Shown one piece after another: positions 55,579-64,000 of a DNA stretch of 64,000 nt (the first letter of the stretch is position 1; the number at the start of each line of letters is the position of its first letter). Under the pieces are notes generated by a model. It worked only from the letters and a program-made list of their open reading frames with translations. It ran no database searches and had not been told where the DNA came from. Location of the stretch: positions 62,001 through 126,000 of the forward strand of contig VFIW01000051.1 of assembly GCA_006386115.1 (NCBI GenBank), read 5' to 3'. Source of the DNA: Globisporangium splendens (lineage: Eukaryota > Oomycota > Peronosporomycetes > Pythiales > Pythiaceae). The position numbers and the translations under genes were made by a program.

Positions 55579-55908
55579 CTCCGCCGAGCTCCCTGTCAAT
55601 TGTTGTGTGAGCCCTTTGAGCAAAACAGATAAATTGCAATTATAGCCTCGGAATATTCAAATTGACGGATGTCCGTAGCAAAATCGACAAATATTACAAA
55701 GACGGTCAAAGATGCACATGGCTACACAAATTGCTGTGGGGTTGAATACCGAGATAATAGCTTTTATTATTGCAATGTGCGATAAAATAATACTGTTGAG
55801 AGAGGGTGTCAATGCATTCTCTGCGTTGCTTTGTTGGACCATTTGCAGGGTCCTGGCGTTTTGTTCGCACACGGCGTTGCGAGATCGACGATCCTATCGG
55901 CTGCTGGC

Positions 55909-56688
55909 TTACAGAATGCTGCACCACTTGCCTCTTTGTCGTCCCTTTGGGTTCTGCTGGTTCGTGATCACACATCGGATGCCTTCGTCAAAGACCTGCT
56001 TGAGCCCCTTCTGTGTCAACGCCGAGCATTCCAAATACTTGAACGCGCCGAGTTCGTTCTTGAGTGACTCGCCCTAATGAATTTGCACAAATAAACATGC
56101 CCTGATTAGCCAAACGACAGCACTCGGTAGCAATCTTAGGCGCGTGAACTAGTAAGTTACCTGCTCGGTCGTGATCGGCGTCATTTTCTTCTCACGTAGC
56201 TTCTCAAGTGTGTCATGGTCATCCCGCAAATCGAGCTTTGTGCCGACGAGGATGAACGGTATGCCTGGCGCATGATGGCGGATCTCCGGGAGCCACTTGG
56301 ATTTCACGTTTTCAAAGGACGCACGGCTCACGAGCGAGAAGCAGATCAAGAACACGTCGGTCTGTGGGTAACTGAGCGGACGCAAGCGGTCGTAGTCTTC
56401 TTGGCCCGCGGTATCCCAGAGCCCCAGGTTGATCGGCTTCGAGTCGACCATCACATGCGCGCTGTAGTTGTCAAACACTGTCGGGATGTACTCCCCAGGA
56501 AACGAATTCGTCGTGTACGAGATCAGCACGCACGTCTTCCCCACGGCACCATCGCTGCGAAGCATTAAACGCACACATACACAGAGTAAGTATCAACGCA
56601 CAACAAACGCCATGGCAACTTCAATCACCCTCCATATGCACAGACACTGCTAGACGTACCCCACGACGACACATTTCATATTCTGCAT
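55909..56688 (-). CDS. Rac/Rho-family small GTPase
   Basis: 195-residue Rho GTPase, a switch controlling actin, polarity and NADPH oxidase. Three exons in phase: 56688-56660, 56554-56161, 56073-55909. P-loop GDGAVGKT (split by intron 1), switch [14 protein letters not shown], switch [23 protein letters not shown]4 GTKLDLRDD and G5 ECSAL are all present. A Rho insert helix ([19 protein letters not shown]) marks it as Rho rather than Ras. The C-terminus is basic and ends CSIL, a CAAX box with Leu, which favours geranylgeranylation. It is closest to the Rac/Cdc42 type. The short first exon encodes [10 protein letters not shown]. Confidence 0.93.
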
Positions 56689-57766
56689 GGCGGTCTGTAC
56701 ACTGTGTGCGGATGGATGTTGCTGCTTCGCTTTTACTAGTGCACTGAGCGGCTTTGTCGTGCAGCGCGACGGCTGGGAGAGGGAAGCGCAATGCGTGCCC
56801 CTTGAAAGGTGCGGCTGCTCCATGAGTTCTCGCCTATGCAGGTGGAAATAAATAGAACGCGGGCGATATCTTTAGCGGCTTCTTCCCACCGCTGTCTCTC
56901 TCTCTCTCTCTCTGCTTTGTTGCAGGCGCAGATGGCCCCAGACGTCAGTTCACGCATTTGCTCTTTTCTTCCACGAAGCGTTTCGCTTTTTTTTCTGGGG
57001 TTTCCTTCCATTTTCCCAGTTCCACGAACCGTCGCGAGCATGCATGTGCAACATGGTGCTCTTGACCTGAAATGCTCAGAACTAGGCCTAATCAAGCCAG
57101 TAATTCTCCATAATAGGATAAGGCAAAGCATGAAATTGAAAAAATAAGCACCATATAGGATAGAATATAAGTCAGGAGTGAAGTGTTCATACAAAATGAG
57201 GAACCTTTTATGGCACGAGTTCCTCGATGGGAAGCGCGTCCTGGTGGCGATTGATCAACGGATGCGCAGCGACCTGCTGAACCACACGCGCACGTAGACA
57301 CCTCCCACAAATTGCGTAATGGTGAGAATGGTGGACTCGCACAGCGTGTTGTTTCGAATTCGAAGAAATGAGAACAAATTCAAGCGAGGCTGATGTTGAT
57401 ATGAAGCGAGTGCCCCCATCACTTGCTGACTTACTCATGGATCCTGCTTCTCACGATGGATGATTCTTTTCTTCGTCACGATCATACGCTCGGTCGTGGC
57501 GTCGCATCGACATTGCATCATCGACGCGCAAGAGACTCATGGTGTGGTACGACGTTGGACAAATTTACTGTGGATTTGATGCGACGACATCCATCGACAC
57601 ATTTGCCATAACCAGTAGTTGATGGGCATGGATCACGAGCATCGCTTGTACGCTGAACTTGTGTGTTTAGTATGATCTGCTTGGTGGTACGCGACGCAAT
57701 AGTGTGTACGATGGCGGTGGTGAGCACTGCTGCAATAGCATCGACGTTGCGCCAATGCACGCGAGC
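56689..57766. other. 1-kb intergenic stretch with a TC microsatellite
   Basis: No gene is seen. A (TC)n tract lies at about 56895-56913, in the 5' flank of the Rac-like gene. Confidence 0.55.
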
Positions 57767-58356
57767 TTAGCTCACTTGGTAGAGCTTGGTCTCTGAATAT
57801 GCGCACAAGTCCACAAGCGGCATGTGAGCATCACGTTCGTCATCTGCCATCCAAAATGAAACTTACGGAGGGAGCCAGTGTACTGCTCCAGCTGCTCGAC
57901 CATGTCTTCGAGTTCCGTGAGCTCTTCGTCGATATCATCAATCGTCTTGAGCTTCTCGTCGATCGCGTCCGCTGTCGCACACACCACAGACAAACCCCGT
58001 CAAATGAAGACGTCCGCAGCAAAGACATGCACAATAAGCTTTCGTTTGCGTGCATGCACTTGTACACAATACCTTTCGCCTTTAGATGCTTCGAGAGCTT
58101 GCCGACGCTCTGCACTTCCTTCTTCATGCTGGCGTACTTGCGGTTGATGTTGAGCACCACTTGCTGCAGAATCTCCATGGACTCCAACGAGCCTACAAGG
58201 GACAAAAGCGCATGTTAGAGGCCGCCGCCAGTCATCCTCACAGCGCCAGACACACAGCGCAAACGTACCGGAAAGCTGGGCGCCAACGTACGCGGCGACG
58301 CTCTCACATACCGCGCGCGTGAGCTGCCGCAACTCGTCCACCTCCTCGTTCTCCAT
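57767..58356 (-). CDS. BLOC-1 complex subunit 2-like protein
   Basis: Small coiled-coil subunit of the BLOC-1/BORC complexes that act in endosome and lysosome positioning. Four exons in phase: 58356-58269, 58192-58073, 57971-57867, 57792-57767, giving 112 residues. The core NINRKYASMKKEVQSVGKLS and KTIDDIDEELTELEDMVEQL matches the BLOC1S2 pattern of a long helix with spaced acidic and hydrophobic heptads. The length is a little shorter than the animal protein (about 140). The tiny last exon (nine codons with the split one) ends TKLYQVS. The assignment rests on the helix pattern, so it is moderate. Confidence 0.7.
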
Positions 58357-58895
58357 CACTGTGGATGCTGCCAACAACAGCCCGCATATTCTTGCGCCGA
58401 AAAAGGTCACGATAGGGTGGGAATTTTTACGCCATGCACCCTTTTTACGTTAGTAATTACGACTGGAGAGGTTTTGTTGAGCTGCTCACACGTCACAGAT
58501 GCAGTAAAATCTGTGACGTGTGAGACGGAATGGCAGGATGCATTGTTGTCCTTTGTCAAGCACCAGTGCTGGTGAATACGTTTGCACGTTGGATTCTTCA
58601 TGAGTGCGTACGGTGCAACTAGCTGTCGTGCGCAATCCTAGAGGGTCTGCTCACCTAATGTAATTATAGTTACTGCAGCTGGCAGCTACAACAGATCTTG
58701 GCCGTTGTGTTGCTCAGGCAAAAAAGACTGGTTCCAAACTTTCTAAAACTGACGTGCTGCTGTGCTGCACAATGGGACACTTTCGAGATCGTCATTGCCA
58801 AAGAATAAAGCATTCAAGCTTGCCTATATCCACGCTATGATATACTGCCATCGCCATTCGTTTGCTGCATAACTGAATGATGTGGTTTTTCACTG
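58357..58895. other. intergenic with a strong hairpin
   Basis: No gene is seen. A perfect 16-bp inverted repeat at 58485-58524 is listed separately. Confidence 0.55.
58485..58524. repeat. perfect 16-bp inverted repeat with 8-nt loop
   Basis: CTCACACGTCACAGAT, loop GCAGTAAA, then the exact reverse complement. Each arm contains the CRE-like half TGACGT. It lies between the BLOC1S2-like gene start and the 3' end of the PX gene, so it could be a regulatory palindrome or part of an unannotated transcript. Confidence 0.85.
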
Positions 58896-60707
58896 TTACA
58901 TAGAATCGCCTCTCCGTTTCACAAGACTTTGATATCGAGGCAGCGAATCGCGGTCATACAATGGGTAGCCGCCGGGAGTCAGAGGCGGCGTGTACATGGG
59001 CAGAGAATCCTCGCCGACCATTGGGGAAGGAGGAGAATACTTTGGATGGTCGTTCATGTACCACTCGGATATCCCCCTCACACGCGAATCTTGGTTGCTG
59101 GGAACGAGACTCCATTCCACAATCGGTAGCTCCAAGAATGCGCGCACGTTTGGCTCGGCGATAATCGGGATTTCTTGGCCAAGGATGCCGAGAAACTGCA
59201 TCCTGAGCAATTTTTCCAAAAAGACTTGCAAGGATGCCGCACGCCGTTCTAAATAGCTCGCTGACAGATATCGGAAAATTGTCTTCGACGGCAGTAGTTT
59301 GCAAATGCGCAAGGAGTCGACTTTGGACTCGATTTTCTGAGCGAGCGCATCAAATTCGGAGTACCGTCGATCCACCGTTGTAATCTCGAGGGAGCCGTAC
59401 ACGTAGCAGAGCACACTGATCGAATAATTGGCATGGCCATCAGTGATCGAGACGCCCGAGATCTCAACAGTGAAGGCTCCATCATTGTACTTGTCCGTGT
59501 GGAACCGAATCGGGGGGATAAAGCGGATGCACTTGCTCGGTGGGCACGACTTGGTCATCATCGTTGGACGCAAGCCGTCGCTTTGAGAGCGATAAAGTCC
59601 ATTTGGCGCGTCGAAATTGTTTTCACTGAAACGACTGAACGAGCGCGACGTGATATCGTCTCCTCCACGCGGTGAAAAATGGAAGTAGCACGATTTGGAG
59701 TGCGCTCCCAATTCGGCGGTGGCCACACTTGTGTCTACATCGAGCCACGCACTTGGCAGTAGTGGGCGGATTTCTTGGCGTTCCAATCGTGCGTCACAGG
59801 AACTTACTGCCATCAATGCCGGATCTCCATACCCAAGAGACAAATCCAGGAATTCGCGCACAAGAATGTTCTTCACGACAGGATCCGTGAGCGTGACGAG
59901 GAAATTGAAGCCAATATCTGTAATGCTGAGTATATAGCTGAGAAAAAGGACCACGTCTTCGCCAAACTCATCGAGTGAACTCTGATCGTGCTTGGATAAC
60001 AGCGATGCGTGCTTTGGCATCCTGTCGGCGAGCCGATGCCCAATATATCGCAATGTCATGGTCTCCGTGAATCGAGCCAGCTCGCTTTGCGTCCTCTTGA
60101 TATGTTTCACAAACGATTTTCGCTTCGAAACTTCTTGGACTCGAGCGCCATCGCGAATCGCCTTGATGGACGAGCAAATGACCGCGATCTGGAAGCACGT
60201 TTCACCATCTTTTTGCGTCACAGACGCCATCTTGATCGTAAAATCTCCAGGAGACGCAAACGCCGGGGACCACAACTGGGGCTGGCAAAATGTTTGGTAA
60301 AAGCCGACGTGGTGCTCTGGAATTGCCATTTCGTCGCTATCTGCTGCTATATTCGAACGCACGAGATCGTTTGGGTTGCCTGGTCTTGCAAGAACCCACA
60401 GACCAGGTTCAAAATCCTTAAACGCTGCTTTCAAATCGCTGCTTAGTGGTCGAACTTGAGCTGCAATGCCATCGTAGCCGTTTATCGCTCGATCTAAGCG
60501 CGTACTGCCGCTGATTGGCGTTCCATCGTCGTATTCGCTCGCCGAATGGTTCCACATATCTTCGTTTTTCAATTTTACCGTGCGCAATTCTTTCGCTCTC
60601 GCGTTCTTCTTCTGGATAAACGTTTCATACGACGGTCGTAGTTGCGTGTCGGGGTCAGCGACGACCGGAGCTTCGACACTTTCGCGTCCACAGGATAGCA
60701 AGAACAT
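58896..60707 (-). CDS. PX-domain phosphoinositide-binding protein
   Basis: 603 residues in one frame from ATG 60707. A C-terminal PX (phox homology) domain at about residues 410-530 shows the expected order: FTVEISGVSI, then RRYSEFDAL (the basic residue of RRY/RRYSEF binds PtdIns3P), LLPSKTIF with the Pro-rich turn, and the helix LERRAASLQVFLEKLL. A second, more degenerate PX-like module may occupy about residues 155-290 (FTIKMASVT ... DPVVKNILVREFLDL). The linker contains a Ser/Arg-rich stretch, and the C-terminus is rich in Pro and Tyr (SPPSPMVGEDSLPMYTPPLT). An endosomal sorting or adaptor role is inferred from the PX domain. Confidence 0.82.
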   Translation of the reverse strand: MFLLSCGRESVEAPVVADPDTQLRPSYETFIQKKNARAKELRTVKLKNEDMWNHSASEYDDGTPISGSTRLDRAINGYDGIAAQVRPLSSDLKAAFKDFEPGLWVLARPGNPNDLVRSNIAADSDEMAIPEHHVGFYQTFCQPQLWSPAFASPGDFTIKMASVTQKDGETCFQIAVICSSIKAIRDGARVQEVSKRKSFVKHIKRTQSELARFTETMTLRYIGHRLADRMPKHASLLSKHDQSSLDEFGEDVVLFLSYILSITDIGFNFLVTLTDPVVKNILVREFLDLSLGYGDPALMAVSSCDARLERQEIRPLLPSAWLDVDTSVATAELGAHSKSCYFHFSPRGGDDITSRSFSRFSENNFDAPNGLYRSQSDGLRPTMMTKSCPPSKCIRFIPPIRFHTDKYNDGAFTVEISGVSITDGHANYSISVLCYVYGSLEITTVDRRYSEFDALAQKIESKVDSLRICKLLPSKTIFRYLSASYLERRAASLQVFLEKLLRMQFLGILGQEIPIIAEPNVRAFLELPIVEWSLVPSNQDSRVRGISEWYMNDHPKYSPPSPMVGEDSLPMYTPPLTPGGYPLYDRDSLPRYQSLVKRRGDSM

Positions 60708-61478
60708 CGTGCTTGACGCTCACCTCACGCTCACGCACGCCACACTCTGTACAGAAAGGAACGATTGGTGAGGAAAAGCGTAAGCCCTTCGAAAACGGTC
60801 GTTTGACAATCCAGTCACAGGAAAATAGCTGCTTAATAGAGCTCCCAGACAGATCAGCACAGCAGCAAATCGAGCTGTCTGCGTCGTCAAAAACACTAAA
60901 CCTAAAGGACTCCGCTTGTTCAAGGTGGATCGCCACGAACTTCTGTAGAAGTCGTGCACGCGAAATAGACGCGAGAGAAAACGTTGCCAAATTCGTGAGG
61001 ACTACAGATACGGAGTCTGTTTCGTGCTGCTGGTTCTCTGTTGCGAGAGTAATAAATAACTCGCGGGAACTGCAGGAGATTCGCGCCAAGGCAGCACTTT
61101 ATCCTAAATTTCGTTCGCGTCCTTGCCGAGCATGAGAAATTGGTGTGCGCATTTTCTCAAACTGGCACACAAACTTCAAGGAGACACCGTTAAGTAGTTG
61201 AGAAAGGACGAGGAGCGCTCACACATGGCGCAGAGCCAATCAAACACGTCGACACGCACGACTCGTGTAATTCATGCCTACCTTCTCCACTCGAAGCGAC
61301 GCGCATTTCCGCAACGGATGCCTGCCAAGCGACGCCCTTCATTGCTGCATCAAAGGAGATGAAGGCGTGCGGTGCTTTGGCCTTGCTCATTCGGTGGTTC
61401 GACAGCAGCGCCACGGAAGAACTCAATCGAGGATCGTCGAGTATCGTAAAAAGATCGGAAGCGTGACGTGAGATCGCA
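60708..61478. other. intergenic, no gene seen
   Basis: A 140-codon plus-strand frame (60713-61135) lacks any recognisable feature and is judged incidental. The right part is the 5' flank of the claudin-like pseudogene. Confidence 0.5.
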
Positions 61479-62210
61479 ATGGGGTGCACTGGGGCACGTC
61501 TCGTCGCGATCATCGTGCTGTTCATCGCCGTGGTGCTCAATGCCGTGTCCATCATTTTGCCTGCGTGGAGCACAAACAAGGGCGTGACGGATACGGGAAA
61601 AGCCGACTTTGCGGCTGGCGTCTGAGGGTACTGCACGGATATCGACATCAGCTCCGCCGGCGACAACAACGCGTCAGTCACATTTGACCACTGCTACTTC
61701 TTCCACACGACGAATGACTACAAGCTTCCCGAGGTGGACGATGCGATCATGGCCAACTTCTCCAAGTACAGCGCCTGCGATGGCTGTGACATCGCCGCGA
61801 AGGAAAGCGACGCCGCTGCACTTCTGTACAGCCAGGGGCTCGCGATGCTTGCTGGACTCGATGAGAAGCAGTTCGATCGCTTTTTGGATCGCTCGTGTGG
61901 TCCGCTTGGCTCTGCGACGCTCGTGTTTGCGAGTCTGAGCATCGTCACAGGCGTGTTTGCGTTCACCGCGCTCCTGCTCGGGGTCACGTGCTGCAAGACC
62001 AAGTCGGCGTTCGTCACTTTTGGCAAATTCCTAGCGATCACAGCCTTTATCACGACGCTGCTGATATTCCTGATGTGGCTCGGCCAGGCGCATCCACTGT
62101 CCAAGAAAGACGACGTCGAATACGGCGGCGCGTTCATTCTCAGTGTGCTGGCAGCAGTGCTGTACCTCATCGCCGTCACGCTGGTCGCGCGTCACTCTAA
62201 GATGCATTAA
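61479..62210 (+). pseudogene. claudin-like four-TM gene with premature TGA at codon 49
   Basis: Paralogue of the gene at 34712-35446, aligned along its whole length (MGCTGARLVAIIVLF, DHCYFFHTTNDYK, FDRFLDRSCGPLG, GVTCCKTKSAF, QAHPLSKKDDV). The frame is open from ATG 61479 to TAA at 62208-62210 except for TGA at 61623-61625, where the paralogue has Trp50 of the claudin-type GVW-x2-C motif. Everything else is intact, so this is a very young null, an allele-specific nonsense, a sequencing error, or a case of readthrough. Confidence 0.78.
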
Positions 62211-62497
62211 GTGTCATATTGCATGGATGCACAAAGTTTTCTGCGATTGTTGCCCGTTTTCAGAAAACATCAACACGCACATCAGGATAGAGTTGATAAA
62301 TTACGATTTAGCGAGAAAAATTGACAATCGATTGAAAGTTTACTGAAGGCGGTTAATTTCTCAGGTTATTTTGACCTTCAAATGCGGTTTAAGATCAGAA
62401 GTTGTGAGTGAACAAAAAACTTAGAATAAATACACTACTACACTGAGCAGGTTAAAATCGATGCTTTCGACATACAGATTAATCCGAGATGGCGGCT
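62211..62497. other. short AT-rich intergenic region
   Basis: No coding signal. It separates the claudin-like pseudogene from the truncated tRNA. Confidence 0.5.
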
Positions 62498-62559
62498 GCC
62501 AACGCGGGTTACCCCAATGGATTTCAAGTCCATCGCCTCAACCACTCGGCCAAGCTGTC
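62498..62559 (-). pseudogene. tRNA-Ser(UGA), truncated at the T arm
   Basis: On the minus strand the acceptor strand GACAGCT is followed by a classical serine A box (TGGCCGAGTGG), D arm, anticodon arm GGACTTGAAATCC (anticodon UGA) and the start of the variable arm. The expected T loop (TTCGAATC) and the closing acceptor strand AGCTGTC are missing; the sequence diverges after TTGGC. It is therefore non-functional unless the end lies elsewhere. It abuts the start of the LINE-like frame on the opposite strand. Confidence 0.68.
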
Positions 62560-64000
62560 CACGCCAGGGTGCGCAAGCAGCTGTGAACCCAAACGCACGC
62601 CAGGGTACGCAGACACCGACCTTGCGTTCCCTACTTCAACGGACCAAAGAGATTCGACGCGACCACGTTGAACCTCCGGAAAAGAAGCGGGTTGAACTGC
62701 CGAAGCCGCTTGCTGCAGACATCGAAGCCATCGATGCGCTGTATGAAGCGGGAGGTGACTGGAGCGCGCTTGCGCCACGGATCGATCTAGCCCGTCCGTA
62801 TGTGTTGCCCCGAGCACGCTACGTGATGGTGATCGAGACTGGACAAGCTTTCCAGCGCACCTCGCCCAACAAGCTTCTTGCGTCTTTCTCCAATGATCAC
62901 GGCAACGAAGTCGTCCAGCAGCAGATGGACTTGAATCAACTTGGTCAGCTCACCAAGATGCCGGGAGGAAATTTCCGCATCAAAGTCAAGACCAAGGAAG
63001 CCTGCTTCCGCCTGGAACGCCAGGAAGTCACCATCCTCGGAGGCAAGTACCGGGAGGAAATTTCCGCATCAAAGTCAAGACCAAGGAAGCCTGCTTCCGC
63101 CTGGAACGCCAGGAAGTCACCATCCTCGGAGGCAAGTACCGGTTCAGGGAGTTTGACATCCTTGCCGATCGCTTCTACATCGATGTGTCCAGTGTCGACA
63201 GTGATGTGGATGCGGATCTCATGCTCAAGCGTTTCTACGAGCTTGGTGCGCAACCGATCTACGATACGTTCCGAGACGTGAACCTCGAAGCGGTGATGAC
63301 GACTGCCACCTGGCGCGTGTACTTCCGTTCGAACGAATGTCCGTCGCAACTCTTCGTGGATGGCTCTGTTTGCGACCAGCTCGTGTTTGCTGGACGCATC
63401 CACCCCGTCCACGCGAAGGATGCGCCGTTCCCAGCCCAGCGCATGCCGTTTGGATACCGCTCACGATATGCGCTGGTACTCCAAGAGCCGGTGACGGCAG
63501 CCAGCACACGGACAGCCACGCAGCAGCGTCAGTCACCTCCGCAGCAAGTGCGGACGTTTGCTGGTGTTGTTGCCCAGCAACCGAGAGCGACGTCGTTGCA
63601 GCTCGCGATTCGGCAAGATGCCATCGTCCAGCAAGATGCATCGTCAACTCGGCCACCGACGAATCGAACACCAAGTGAACTCTCGCTGAGCACGAGCGGG
63701 TCGGTGATGTTGTCGCCGCCTGGGAGTCCAAAGCCCACGCTCAAGCAACTACCGCCACCACCTCCTCCTTCCAGCGAGAACACTGCTGGCTCCAAGAAGA
63801 AGGGCAAGCGGACGCGTAGTGCAACGGACTTTGCCAATATGCTCATGAAGAGTCGACCGAAGCCTCTTGTGGGAGTTGCGACGAGCAACTACTTCGACGT
63901 GCTCAGCCAAGTCGAGGTTGATTTCGACTGTTGTTCAGCCACTCTAGATGAGAAACTTGGTCCGCGCTTCCAGATCGTGCCTCGCAAGGTGAAGGCTCCG
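62517..64000 (+). pseudogene. LINE ORF1-like reading frame, broken by an 89-bp duplication, runs off the window
   Basis: A frame from ATG 62517 (which lies inside the truncated tRNA) codes for a hydrophilic protein with a globular part (FSNDHGNEVVQQQMDLNQL, GGNFRIKVKTKEACFRLERQ). An 89-bp tandem duplication (62962-63050 and 63051-63139) shifts the frame. Reading past one copy, it continues GKYRFREFDILADRFYIDVS to the end of the window without stops, with a Pro-rich and Ser-rich tail. From memory of oomycete repeats this resembles ORF1 of non-LTR elements, in which an endonuclease-RT frame should follow beyond 64000. No RT is within the window, so this is an inference. Confidence 0.5.
62962..63139 (+). 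repeat. 89-bp tandem duplication
   Basis: CGGGAGGAAATTTCCGCATC... repeats exactly with period 89 (62962-63050, then 63051-63139). Because 89 is not a multiple of three it breaks the reading frame. Confidence 0.92.

Noticed and set aside
57763..57795. tRNA-like D-arm sequence TAGCTCACTTGGTAGAGC
   Set aside because: No matching anticodon arm, T loop or acceptor stem follows. On the minus strand the same bases form the in-phase last exon of the BLOC1S2-like gene, ending at TAA 57769-57767.
60713..61135. 140-codon plus-strand frame
   Set aside because: No domain, no supporting neighbours, and composition like intergenic sequence.

Overview
This window looks like nuclear DNA of an oomycete or close stramenopile relative. 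The reasons are compact genes with short introns (about 60-200 nt, GT-AG with two GC-AG cases), secreted S1-like proteases and secreted intradiol dioxygenases, a GC-leaning codon choice, and chromodomain Ty3/Gypsy retrotransposons. The taxon is inferred from gene content. No rRNA or intact tRNA was seen.

Layout. 1-1.9 kb: spliced ArfGAP gene (+). 2.1-4.7 kb: a heavily broken minus-strand gene with four in-frame TAG codons and two frameshifts. 4.9-7.4 kb: an EF-hand protein and an unrecognised gene (+). 7.8-13.4 kb: a head-to-head inverted duplication whose 1.6-kb arms each carry a complete secreted intradiol dioxygenase gene, around a 2.3-kb spacer with two foldback sequences. 13.8-17.2 kb: divergent pair of a multi-pass membrane protein (-) and a double B-box protein rich in SUMO motifs (+). 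17.9-20.5 kb: USP-type deubiquitinase. 21-34 kb: three secreted trypsin-like proteins and a decayed fourth copy, interspersed with a broken Dpy-30/IQ-motif gene, a membrane-anchored cysteine synthase-like enzyme and a SEC12/PREB-type Sar1 exchange factor. 34.7-35.4 kb: a claudin-like four-TM protein.

36.9-53.1 kb is retrotransposon territory. An 8.5-kb Ty3/Gypsy chromovirus (37266-45767, coding on minus, LTRs about 535 bp, 5-bp duplication AGCCG) is inserted into a second Ty3/Gypsy element with the same orientation. Both elements carry a long ORF on the opposite (+) strand at the 3' end that starts about 200 bp inside the 3' LTR and overlaps the end of pol. The outer element's antisense ORF is split exactly by the inner insertion and resumes in frame on the other side. 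An inverted LTR of the inner family lies at 52584-53117.

54.1-60.7 kb holds four minus-strand host genes: an ABHD13-like hydrolase, a Rac/Rho GTPase, a BLOC-1 subunit 2-like protein and a PX-domain protein. At 61.5-62.2 kb is a paralogue of the claudin-like gene, broken by TGA at the conserved claudin Trp. The window ends in a LINE-ORF1-like reading frame that begins in a truncated tRNA-Ser(UGA) and is broken by an 89-bp tandem duplication.

Recurring themes are membrane traffic (ArfGAP, SEC12, PX, BLOC-1, Rac), secreted enzymes in a small cluster, and several genes in visible decay, one with an axoneme-type domain set.
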